Made by a program: the position numbers and the translations under genes. From Thermococci archaeon (GTDB taxonomy: Archaea > Methanobacteriota_B > Thermococci > Methanofastidiosales > B48-G16), in contig DAOVEQ010000056.1 in the NCBI GenBank assembly GCA_030668905.1, forward strand, positions 1 to 7,018: a stretch of 7,018 bases of DNA. Reading direction: 5' to 3'. Positions 1 to 6,330 of this stretch are shown piece by piece; the stretch's first letter is position 1; the number at the start of each line of letters is the position of its first letter. The notes under the pieces were generated by a model, which searched no databases, was not told where the DNA came from, and saw only the letters and a program-made list of their open reading frames with translations.

Positions 1-999
1 GATATAAAAAAAATTAAGATAGCAGCAAATATTATCAAAAAGGGGGGATTGGTGGCGTTTCCCACCGAGACCGTGTACGGTCTCGGTGCGAATTCGTTAA
101 ATAGTGAAGCTGTTCTCAAGATATTTAAGGTAAAAAACAGGCCTGCTGATAATCCTCTAATAAATCATATAGCGGACAAAGAATGGATCTACAAATTAGC
201 TGAAAAAGTTCCTGAAGAGGCTATTATGCTGGCAGAGACTTTCTGGCCAGGCCCTCTGACAATGATATTTAAAAAAAGGAAGATCGTACCAGATGTTGTA
301 ACTGCAGGATTGAAAACTACTGCAATAAGAATGCCGAAGAATAAAATAGCTCTGAATTTAATAAAATACTCACAGTGCCCTATAGCTGCACCCTCTGCAA
401 ATACATCAGGAAGACCATCGCCTACTATGGCAGAACACGTGATTCATGACATCTGTGGGAAGATAGAGTGTATAATTGATGGAGGAAAGACGAATATAGG
501 TGTGGAATCTACCGTTATAGATCTCACTGTCTGTCCCCCTCTTCTTCTGAGACCTGGAGGAGTTACGTACGAGATGCTGAAAGAGTTTATAGATATAAAG
601 ATTCATCCCGCTGCAAAGGTGACGATCAAGTTCAATGAAAAACCTGCATCCCCGGGAATGAAGTACAGACATTATGCTCCGAAGGCTGATTTAATTCTCG
701 TGGAAGGAAAGATAGAGAACATGATAAAAAAAATCCAGGATATCTGTGGAGAAAATAGAGGAAAAAAGATAGGGATAATCGCAACCGAAGAGACAAAAGA
801 ATTTTATAGAAATAACGTCAGGATAATAGGAAGCAGAAAAGATATGAGAACTGTAGCAGTAAATCTTTTCAAGATCTTGCGCGATTTTGATAATGAAGGA
901 GTAGACCTGATCATATCCGAGGGATTTTCTACAAAAGGATTAGGCTTAGCAGTTATGAACAGACTGAGAAAAGCAGCGAAAACGGTGATCAAAGCATGA
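1..999 (+). CDS. sua5: Threonylcarbamoyl-AMP synthase, YrdC-Sua5 two-domain type (5' end outside window)
   Basis: Makes threonylcarbamoyl-AMP from threonine, bicarbonate and ATP, the first step of t6A formation at A37 of ANN-decoding tRNAs; KEOPS then transfers the group (family knowledge). The frame is open from base 1. The TTG at 49 is an internal Leu, because the codons before it encode a typical family lead-in ending KKGGLVAFP, so the true start lies upstream. Numbering codons from base 1, visible motifs are PTETVYGLG (21-29), the K-x-R of KNRPADNPL (K45, R47), SAN (132-134), RPGG (184-187), and the interdomain linker SPGMKYRHYAP (217-227), which is thought to close over the active site. 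Residues after about 228 form the Sua5 C-terminal domain, so this is the two-domain form rather than YrdC alone. The TGA stop overlaps the ATG of the next gene (ATGA), suggesting translational coupling. A 26-nt palindrome lies inside the PTETVYGLG codons. Confidence 0.95.
   Translation, partial: DIKKIKIAANIIKKGGLVAFPTETVYGLGANSLNSEAVLKIFKVKNRPADNPLINHIADKEWIYKLAEKVPEEAIMLAETFWPGPLTMIFKKRKIVPDVVTAGLKTTAIRMPKNKIALNLIKYSQCPIAAPSANTSGRPSPTMAEHVIHDICGKIECIIDGGKTNIGVESTVIDLTVCPPLLLRPGGVTYEMLKEFIDIKIHPAAKVTIKFNEKPASPGMKYRHYAPKADLILVEGKIENMIKKIQDICGENRGKKIGIIATEETKEFYRNNVRIIGSRKDMRTVAVNLFKILRDFDNEGVDLIISEGFSTKGLGLAVMNRLRKAAKTVIKA
63..88. repeat. Perfect 12-bp inverted repeat with 2-nt centre inside sua5
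   Basis: Bases 63-74 (CACCGAGACCGT) are the exact reverse complement of 77-88, with GT at 75-76 between them. The element overlaps the codons for the conserved TETVYGLG motif and is GC-rich in an AT-rich gene. The peptide itself favours symmetry, since Thr ACC mirrors Gly GGT and Glu GAG mirrors Leu CTC. It may therefore be a coding coincidence rather than a regulatory hairpin or operator. Confidence 0.6.
984..990 (+). promoter_or_regulatory. Strong Shine-Dalgarno site for the DHH gene
   Basis: GGTGATC lies five bases before the ATG at 996. It matches the archaeal 16S anti-Shine-Dalgarno complement GGAGGTGATC over seven bases. It sits inside the end of sua5 and fixes the ATG at 996 as the start of the downstream gene. 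Confidence 0.8.
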
Positions 1000-2354
1000 G
1001 TTTAACAAACGAGATTTCCAAAGCGATAGAGTTATTGAAAAAACATAAAAATGATAAAATAAAAATAATATCACATTTAGATGCAGATGGAATAAGTTCT
1101 GCAGGAATTATCTCGAAAACACTATGCAGAGAAGGCATGGAGCATGAAGTTAGTATTGTAAAGCTGAACAAGATTTTAGATGCTATAGATAGTTCGGAAT
1201 TAACTATTTTTACAGACCTCGGATCGGGGCAGCTTCCTCGTCTAAAGGGGGCAGTGAAATAGGACTACATAATCATAGATCATCACATTCCACAAGGAAA
1301 ATGTCTATATCATATAAATCCCAATCTTTTTGGCATTGACGGCGGGAAAGAGATAAGTGGAGCCGGATTGAGCTATTTATTTTCACGGAATTTTGGAAAC
1401 TTTGATCTTGTAGATCTTGCTGTAGTAGGAGCTGTAGGTGACATGCAGAACTACTGGGGAAGATTGGAAGGACTGAATAGAGTAATTCTAGAAGAAGGTA
1501 TTAAAAAAAAGAGATTAAAGGTAGATACAAACTTACTTTTGTACGGAAGGGAGACAAGACCCGTATACAAAGCACTGCAGTATTTCTCAGACCCTTTTGT
1601 ACCAGGAATTACAGGTAACGAGTCTTCTTCAATAGCTTTACTTCAAAGACTTGATATTCCTCTAAAAGAAAACGATAAATGGAGAACTCTTTCTGATCTC
1701 AGCTTTGAAGAGAAACAAAAGTTAGCCACTGAGATAATCTCAAAGTCTGCATCTTCAGTTCCAAAAGAGCTTGTAAAGTTTCTTCCAAAGCTGGTGATCG
1801 GTGAAACGTACACTCTTTTGAACGAAGAAAAGGGGACACCTTTAAGAGATGCCAGCGAGTACTCTACGTGTTTAAACGCTGCAGGGAGAAATGACGAAGC
1901 TGAAATAGGGCTTGAAATTGCAAAAGGAAACAGGGGAGTCTATTACGATGTTCTTATGGGTATTTTGAAAAAGCACAGAACCTTAATTGCAAAAAGCATC
2001 GAACAGGTGAATGAAATAACACAGAGAGAGTGCATCCAGTGTTTTGAAGCACCGATCAGTGAGAATATAGTGGGCACGATTACAGGAATGCTCCTGGGTA
2101 CGAATGCAGATCCGTATAAACCACTGGTGGGGATCGCAAACTCTGAAGATTCATTAAAGATCTCTGTAAGATGTTCAAAAGTCCTCGTCTTAAAAGGTGT
2201 GAACTTGGCAAAAGCTGTAATAAAAGCGGCTGAAGACGTGGAAGGAGAGGGGGGAGGACATGCCCCTGCATGTGGAGCGTATATACCAAAGAATAAATTA
2301 AACGAGTTTCTTGATATCTTTGAGTCGGAGATAAAAAAGCAGTTAGAGGCATAA
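996..2354 (+). CDS. DHH-family RecJ/GAN-like single-strand exonuclease, interrupted by an in-frame TAG (possible pyrrolysine)
   Basis: Read through the TAG at codon 89, this is a 452-residue archaeal RecJ-like protein. The family has DHH and DHHA1 domains and degrades single-stranded DNA or RNA with Mn2+ or Mg2+; some archaeal members (GAN) bind the GINS replication complex. Motifs appear in order: HLDADG (27-32), FTDLGSGQ (72-79, metal-binding D74), DHH (95-97), GDM (148-150, D149), and the DHHA1 signature GGGHAPACG (419-427). The 88-residue product before the TAG would lack DHH. The rest contains DHH but has no good start: the TTG at 1368 is codon 125, a Leu in ISGAGLSYLF, and lies after the DHH motif. 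Spacing from GSGQ to DHH is normal, with no frameshift. The start is set by the GGTGATC site and the ATGA overlap with sua5. The TAA stop overlaps the convergent CPBP gene by 12 nt. Functional assignment is confident; whether it is GAN or another RecJ-like paralogue is unclear. Confidence 0.88.
1260..1262 (+). other. In-frame amber codon TAG, candidate pyrrolysine codon
   Basis: Codon 89 of the DHH gene is TAG, in the context AAA TAG GAC. It falls in the variable segment after GSGQ and just before the strand carrying DHH, where a non-conserved residue would be tolerated. Both flanks are intact coding sequence in the same frame. No other gene in the window uses TAG as its stop. By eye I see no strong stem-loop just downstream, so a local recoding element is not supported. 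Genome-wide amber reassignment would fit better. A nonsense mutation or base error remains possible. Confidence 0.55.
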
Positions 2355-2927
2355 AATATCAAAAATGATGGAAGGAATGTAATGGCTTAAAAAGCTTGGG
2401 AGTATTGATTCTGTCTTATAATCCACGTATCCTAAAACAATTCCTGCTACAAAAGAGTAATACACTTCTAGAGGGGGTTTTCCTATGTGCAAGATTCCGT
2501 AAGGAATAGTTTGAACTATTATAGCATACCACCCTATTTTTTTCCTGAGTTCGAACATCAAAAATCCTCTGAAAAAGAACTCTGTTGACAACATTATTAC
2601 ACATATAAATATCTCATTTTTTGCAAAGGAAAAAATAGAATCCGAATAAAATAAAGGATAATAATTTTTAAATTCTTCAAGATTTGAGCCGTAAATCATT
2701 ATTGGAAGAGATATTATAAGAATAAAAAAGAAATAAAGCAAAGATTTTTTATAGTTCTTGAAATTCAAACCGTAATTTTTTGGTTTCTTTTTAAAAAAGC
2801 ATAAAAGCAAAATGGGAATAAAAAGATAAAAAAAACCAAGCTTCAACGCCCAGAAATTTACTGAAGATATGGGGATCATTCTATTAATGAGGATTATCAC
2901 AAGACTCAATAATATTAACATGATCAC
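2343..2927 (-). CDS. CPBP (CAAX-processing/Abi) family integral membrane protein, variant motif 1
   Basis: A 194-residue, very hydrophobic protein with several membrane helices. It resembles the CPBP family, which includes Rce1 CAAX proteases and many uncharacterised intramembrane proteases. The core reads TEFFFRG (115-121), Y-x3-H (143-147) and a late His (H182 in LSHYIPS), matching the EExxxR, FxxxH and HxxxN/B motifs. The first Glu of EExxxR is Thr (T115) and the Phe of motif 2 is Tyr, so proteolytic activity is uncertain. The GTG at 2927 overlaps the radical SAM stop (GTGA); an ATG at 2921 is an alternative, and neither has a clear Shine-Dalgarno site. It is the last gene of the scpA operon and its TAA overlaps the end of the convergent DHH gene by 12 nt. 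Substrate unknown. Confidence 0.75.
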   Translation of the reverse strand: MIMLILLSLVIILINRMIPISSVNFWALKLGFFYLFIPILLLCFFKKKPKNYGLNFKNYKKSLLYFFFILIISLPIMIYGSNLEEFKNYYPLFYSDSIFSFAKNEIFICVIMLSTEFFFRGFLMFELRKKIGWYAIIVQTIPYGILHIGKPPLEVYYSFVAGIVLGYVDYKTESILPSFLSHYIPSIIFDILCL

Positions 2928-3925
2928 ACCAGAGGTATGTACTCCATCCTTTTTCTTTCATAGGTAGGATGCTCCTTTACTATTCCGGCTTTTATCTGCC
3001 TTTTTTTAAGTAATTCTACTATCTCTGATAGCGCAAACCAATGGATATATATTTTATTCTGGAGGTAATCTTTTTCCATCATTTCTTCCGATATCTCTAC
3101 GTTTTCTAAAATGAAATCATATACAGAATCAATATTTTCAAAACAGTCTATGACTCCCCTGACAATAAGGCAGTCTTCTATCTCTTCATAAGATTTCTTT
3201 ACATTTTTTGCCCTTCTCTTCAGTCTTTCTCTTAACTGTACCGAGTCTTTAAAAGAAGAAGAACAGTAGTGAATCATTAGATCTAAATCTTTATATTTTT
3301 CAACGATCTCTAATGCTATCTCCTCACTCCCCACGACTGCTGAATCTTCTTTGAATTTAAAACCTCTTTTTCTGAGCTCTTCAATGTTTGTCTCGGAGTA
3401 TTCTAACTCATTCAGATTTAGAAACTTTGCACCTATATCGTCTAAATATTTTACAAATTTTTCTATGTAACCTTTCTCTATTGTCGGAATCTCTGCACCG
3501 ACATCAAAATCATATTTCAAGGCTTTTTCTATCACACTCCACTCTTTTTGGGGATGAAATCTTATCTCGTCGATACAGTTTTCCAGTTTTTCAAAGATTT
3601 CATCTGTGCAGAGGGTGCCAGATGTGTAAAGATGTATGTGATGATCATGAAACTCGTTTTTCAAAATAGATGCATAATGGATCGTCCTTTCTATCTTAAG
3701 GATAGGGTCTCCGCCAGTAATTCCTGTGCCTTCGGCATCCATGAGATGCGCTTCCTCAATCACATCGTAATCGCTGAAAACTTCTCTTTCATTGGCGTAA
3801 ATAACGTCTTTATTCCTTCTTTTTTCAGACAGAGGACAGTAATAACAGGTGTTCGCACACAATCCGGTGACAAAAAGCACGAGTTTTCCTCCTCTCTCAC
3901 ATATTTTGCATCCTTCAGGTATCAT
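2924..3925 (-). CDS. Radical SAM protein, COG2108-like archaeal family of unknown function
   Basis: A 333-residue radical SAM enzyme. C23-x3-C27-x2-C30 (CANTCYYC) is the site for the SAM-binding [4Fe-4S] cluster. TGITGGDP (67-74) corresponds to the GGE-like motif after the second strand of the barrel. An extra C6-x2-C9 pair (GCKIC) stands just before the first strand, and HYCSSSFKD around C221 with the following basic LRERLKRR looks like a family signature. Together these resemble the archaeal group described as related to pyruvate formate-lyase activase (COG2108). The reaction is not known, and the lyase activase name should not be taken as function. ATG 3925 follows scpB by 12 nt, with a weak AGAGATG site five bases upstream. 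The TGA overlaps the next gene. Co-transcription with scpAB is inferred from spacing. Confidence 0.85.
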   Translation of the reverse strand: MIPEGCKICERGGKLVLFVTGLCANTCYYCPLSEKRRNKDVIYANEREVFSDYDVIEEAHLMDAEGTGITGGDPILKIERTIHYASILKNEFHDHHIHLYTSGTLCTDEIFEKLENCIDEIRFHPQKEWSVIEKALKYDFDVGAEIPTIEKGYIEKFVKYLDDIGAKFLNLNELEYSETNIEELRKRGFKFKEDSAVVGSEEIALEIVEKYKDLDLMIHYCSSSFKDSVQLRERLKRRAKNVKKSYEEIEDCLIVRGVIDCFENIDSVYDFILENVEISEEMMEKDYLQNKIYIHWFALSEIVELLKKRQIKAGIVKEHPTYERKRMEYIPLV

Positions 3926-3937
3926 TAAAACATCTCT

Positions 3938-4435
3938 TTAGAATCCTTCATCTATTTTTTCCTTTATGAACTTTTTTATTTCCTCAATAGAATCAGTTTT
4001 AAGTCCATAATACTCTGCAAACTTCTTTGTAGTTCTTAAAATGTATGTTCTCTCTTTTGGTTTTTTTTCTATCAGTCTCTGTTCTTCAAGTTTCTTTATA
4101 TGCAAATAAGCATGATTTCCTCTTATTCTTACGACATCTATCTGTTTTACCGGCTGTTTTAATGCTATCAATGACAGTGTTTTTAACAACGATTTCGGAG
4201 TTTTTCTGGGAACGTACTTTATTAATTCAGAGTACTGAGGTTTTAACTGCATTACGTACTCGTCTTCAACTGTATTTATTATCTCAATAGCTGTTTCTTT
4301 TTCAGAATACTCGTTTGAAAGTATGTTTAAAGCTTCTTCTACCTCCGATCTTCTCACGTTAAGTATCGAAGCTATTTTTTTTATGCTTAAAGGCTCTCCA
4401 AATACGAATAGGACTGCTTCTACTTTTTCTTTCAT
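3938..4435 (-). CDS. scpB: Segregation and condensation protein B
   Basis: ScpB dimerises and binds ScpA, which bridges SMC heads, forming the condensin-like complex that compacts and segregates chromosomes (family knowledge). The 165-residue protein has the expected two winged-helix domains. The first begins EAVLFVFGEPLSIKKIA (6-22). The second contains LKTLSLIALKQPVKQIDVVR (84-103) and RGNHAYLHIKKLEEQRLI (105-122), close to the family signature for the second domain. It is slightly short, as is common in archaea, with a lysine-rich C-terminal helix. The start at 4435 directly abuts the scpA stop (TAAATG) and has an AGGTG ribosome site five bases upstream. No smc gene is visible in the window, so the complex partner must be encoded elsewhere. 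Confidence 0.92.
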   Translation of the reverse strand: MKEKVEAVLFVFGEPLSIKKIASILNVRRSEVEEALNILSNEYSEKETAIEIINTVEDEYVMQLKPQYSELIKYVPRKTPKSLLKTLSLIALKQPVKQIDVVRIRGNHAYLHIKKLEEQRLIEKKPKERTYILRTTKKFAEYYGLKTDSIEEIKKFIKEKIDEGF

Positions 4436-5074
4436 TTACCCACCTATAGGTTTTATATATATAGGCCCGAAAAATTCCTCCTGGATCAGCTCTATCTTAC
4501 TCTGCTGCTGTAGAAATAAAAGGTATAAAAATGTTCTCGCTATCTCTAAAGGAGTTCTGTCAAAGATCAGATTCTCAAATCTTATGATCCCTTCTTTATC
4601 TACGGACTCTTTTATTAAAATATAAAGTTTTTCAATATATTTTTCGAGATCTTTTTTGTATATATCTATTTTAATTATCTGTTTTATTTCTTTTTTTACA
4701 ATTTTTGGCTTTTTGCCTTTTTTCTTTTCATAATCTTCCAATGCTTCGAGTAAAGCTTCTAAAAGTGCCGGGAGAGTTATCTCTCTTGACTCTCTTCTTA
4801 AAGGAGGAAGCACGGGTACTAATTCTATATCCTCTTCGATTCCCTCTTCTTTTTTCTCTTTTTTCTTTGCAAGGATCGTCTCTGACTGCATTCTTATTAG
4901 AATAGCAGCCACGAGGATAGTTTTTCCAGAGACCCTCATGTCTATTCTTCTCGCTTCTTCTATCTTCAGGAGATATTTTTTCGTGAGGTCTACTATATCA
5001 ATGTTCCACGGATCGATCTCCTTAGTAACTACTAAATTCATCAGGATATCGATAGGCCCGAGTGTATAATCCAT
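4436..5074 (-). CDS. scpA: Segregation and condensation protein A (kleisin)
   Basis: The kleisin subunit of the SMC-ScpAB complex. The preferred start at 5074 gives 212 residues beginning MDYTLGPIDILMNLV, where family similarity starts. The N-terminal SMC-neck-binding part contains KEIDPWNIDIVDLT (18-31) and a helix to about residue 68. A charged Lys/Glu linker spans about 69-85, LPALLEALLEALEDYE (101-116) is the likely ScpB-binding region, and a C-terminal winged helix ends RFENLIFDRTPLEIARTFLY (165-184) and IELIQEEFFGPIYI. The frame is open upstream to a start codon at 5149, but those 25 extra residues (FYDIYIFGIIEPHN...) look unlike the family and would span the TATA box. A TATTTATA box about 25 nt before 5074 and the lack of a Shine-Dalgarno site support a leaderless mRNA. 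First gene of a four-gene operon. Confidence 0.92.
   Translation of the reverse strand: MDYTLGPIDILMNLVVTKEIDPWNIDIVDLTKKYLLKIEEARRIDMRVSGKTILVAAILIRMQSETILAKKKEKKEEGIEEDIELVPVLPPLRRESREITLPALLEALLEALEDYEKKKGKKPKIVKKEIKQIIKIDIYKKDLEKYIEKLYILIKESVDKEGIIRFENLIFDRTPLEIARTFLYLLFLQQQSKIELIQEEFFGPIYIKPIGG
4441..4445 (-). promoter_or_regulatory. Shine-Dalgarno site for scpB
   Basis: AGGTG on the minus strand, five bases before the ATG at 4435 and inside the last codons of scpA. It matches the GGAGGTGATC consensus and fixes the scpB start. Confidence 0.7.
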
Positions 5075-5095
5075 GAACTTTAATATCGAAACAGT

Positions 5096-5103
5096 TATAA
5101 ATA
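5096..5103 (-). promoter_or_regulatory. scpA: TATA box for the scpA operon
   Basis: TATTTATA on the minus strand is centred about 25 nt before the scpA ATG at 5074, the usual distance from an archaeal TATA box to the transcription start. The mRNA would then begin at or very near the ATG. The BRE-like bases upstream (CACAACT) are a weak match, so orientation is inferred mainly from position. Confidence 0.6.
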
Positions 5104-5130
5104 AGTTGTGAGGTTCAATTATACCAAAAA

Positions 5131-5138
5131 TATAAATA
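5131..5138 (+). promoter_or_regulatory. TATA box for AMMECR1, with purine-rich BRE
   Basis: TATAAATA is centred about 25 nt before the ATG at 5159, with CCAAAAA (5124-5130) directly upstream as a plausible TFB-recognition element. No Shine-Dalgarno site precedes the ATG, consistent with leaderless transcription. The same TATAAATA octamer occurs at 5096-5103 on this strand, so the two boxes are identical and only context sets direction. Confidence 0.65.
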
Positions 5139-5158
5139 TCGTAAAACATAGAAAGAGC

Positions 5159-5725
5159 ATGTTCGATCTTGAAGAAGGGGAAGAACTTGTTAGAATAGCA
5201 AGAAAAAATATTGAAAATTATTTATCTTCTGGAAAGAAAATTGAATTGAAAGAAGTAAAAGAAAAATACAAGGAGAAAATGGGGGTTTTTGTAACTTTAA
5301 AAAAGAATGAAAAATTGAGAGGATGTATTGGATATCCAAGACCTGTTTTGCCCCTCATAGAAGCTCTTTTGGACGTTTCTATCAGTGCCGCTGTGAGAGA
5401 CCCAAGATTTCCTCCTATTAATCTAAAGGAGATGGAAAAAATTACCGTAGAGATCACGATTTTAACACCCCCGGAACTTATAAAATCTGATCCAAAGGAC
5501 TATCCAAAAAATATAGAGGTAGGAAGGGATGGATTGATAGTTGAAAAAGGTTTTTTCTCGGGGTTGCTGCTCCCACAGGTACCTACAGAATGGAACTGGG
5601 ATGAAGAAGAGTTCCTTGCAAATACGTGTATGAAAGCAGGGCTTCCCATGGACTCGTGGCTTGATCCGGATACAAAAGTTTACAAATTTCAGGGGCAGAT
5701 ATTCGGAGAAGAAAAAAAGTTTTAA
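5159..5725 (+). CDS. AMMECR1-domain protein
   Basis: A 188-residue protein spanning the whole AMMECR1 domain, found across archaea, bacteria and eukaryotes; its biochemical role is not established. The invariant LRGCIG hexapeptide is at 53-58, preceded by GVFVTLKK (42-49). Further family segments are SISAAVRDPRFPP (74-86), the ITILTPPELI strand (99-108), GRDGLIVE (122-129), LLPQVPTEWNWDEEEFL (137-153) and the late TCMKAGLP (156-163). The ATG at 5159 (MFDLEEGEELVRIARK) gives the usual N-terminus. A GTG at 5108 would add 17 unsupported residues and overlaps the TATA region. It is divergent from scpA. Its TAA shares the palindromic TTAA at 5722-5725 with the convergent zinc-ribbon gene. No Memo-family gene is nearby. 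Confidence 0.93.
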   Translation: MFDLEEGEELVRIARKNIENYLSSGKKIELKEVKEKYKEKMGVFVTLKKNEKLRGCIGYPRPVLPLIEALLDVSISAAVRDPRFPPINLKEMEKITVEITILTPPELIKSDPKDYPKNIEVGRDGLIVEKGFFSGLLLPQVPTEWNWDEEEFLANTCMKAGLPMDSWLDPDTKVYKFQGQIFGEEKKF

Positions 5726-6330
5726 GGTTTTAGCTTTTGTTCGAGAACGTAGATAAGCGTTGCTCTATTGGCATCTATATTATCCATGTTTTTATCAAAA
5801 TTTTCTATTCTCTCTCTGGCTTCCAGATATGTTGCTACTATACCGAGGTTATTTTTCAAATCTTTTAAAAATGCCCTTAATTTTGACAATGATAGAACGT
5901 CTTCTCTCTTGGAATAATATTTTATGCCTTCCAGTGTTTTCTTTATACTGTGAATTATCTCCGAGACATCTTCCTTGACATAGTATTCCGCGTCTCCAAC
6001 TAAAAAATATCTTAATACGTCTATCTCAGTTTCATTCAACTGCTGTTTAGTTTTTAATTTTGTTAAAATTTTTATTGCATCATTACTAAGTTTATGCTGT
6101 ACCTTTTCTTTTATTTGATTGTCAAAATCTTCTAAAGAAGATTTTATTTTATTCAACTCGCTTAAATTGGAGTTATTTATGCTGTTAACAGTCTCTTTCT
6201 GTACAACATACATTGCAGCATTTATCAGCTTTTCTGAATCTATATCCACTCTCGATTTACAGTTTTTACAGTAGAATATCTTATTTTCAATGTCATAGCT
6301 TAAATCTAATTTTCCACATTTACATCTCAT
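5722..6330 (-). CDS. Uncharacterised zinc-ribbon protein with helical C-terminal region
   Basis: I do not recognise a characterised family. The 202-residue product starts with a compact zinc ribbon: C3-x-C5 (RCKCGK) and C21-x2-C24 (FYCKNCKSR) would form a four-Cys zinc site. The rest is predicted mostly helical, rich in Lys, Glu, Asn and Leu, with amphipathic stretches around 50-85 (LNKIKSSLEDFDNQIKEKV) and 118-185. No signal peptide or membrane segment is visible. The ATG at 6330 is preferred because AGGTG lies five bases upstream; a GTG at 6333 would leave only two bases. The ATG overlaps the upstream TGA by one base (TGATG), so translation is probably coupled to the Cys-rich gene and endA. 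Zinc ribbons often bind nucleic acid or protein partners, but no specific role can be claimed. Confidence 0.75.
   Translation of the reverse strand: MRCKCGKLDLSYDIENKIFYCKNCKSRVDIDSEKLINAAMYVVQKETVNSINNSNLSELNKIKSSLEDFDNQIKEKVQHKLSNDAIKILTKLKTKQQLNETEIDVLRYFLVGDAEYYVKEDVSEIIHSIKKTLEGIKYYSKREDVLSLSKLRAFLKDLKNNLGIVATYLEARERIENFDKNMDNIDANRATLIYVLEQKLKP

Noticed and set aside
1260..1320. A downstream stem-loop (PYLIS-like) or frameshift signal explaining the TAG
   Set aside because: No strong hairpin is visible after the TAG, and both flanks are in the same frame with correct motif spacing, so neither a frameshift nor a local recoding element is needed.
1368..2354. A separate 328-residue gene starting at TTG 1368
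   Set aside because: The TTG is an internal Leu of the DHH protein (ISGAGLSYLF). The conserved DHH motif and strand lie upstream in the same frame, between the TAG and this codon, so the start is not real.
3388..3928. Plus-strand open frames opposite the radical SAM gene
   Set aside because: They are antisense to a clearly recognised gene and have low-complexity, unrecognisable translations.
5075..5149. An N-terminal extension of ScpA starting at 5149
   Set aside because: The 25 extra residues do not resemble ScpA, the TATA box would fall inside the gene, and family similarity begins at the ATG at 5074.
5108..5158. AMMECR1 starting at GTG 5108
   Set aside because: The extra 17 residues cover the TATA box and are unlike the family; ATG 5159 gives the standard N-terminus.
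2924..5725. An AmmeMemoRadiSam system (AMMECR1 + Memo + radical SAM)
   Set aside because: The radical SAM protein here looks like COG2108, not the activase-type partner of that system; no Memo gene is present, and scpAB lies between on the opposite strand from AMMECR1.
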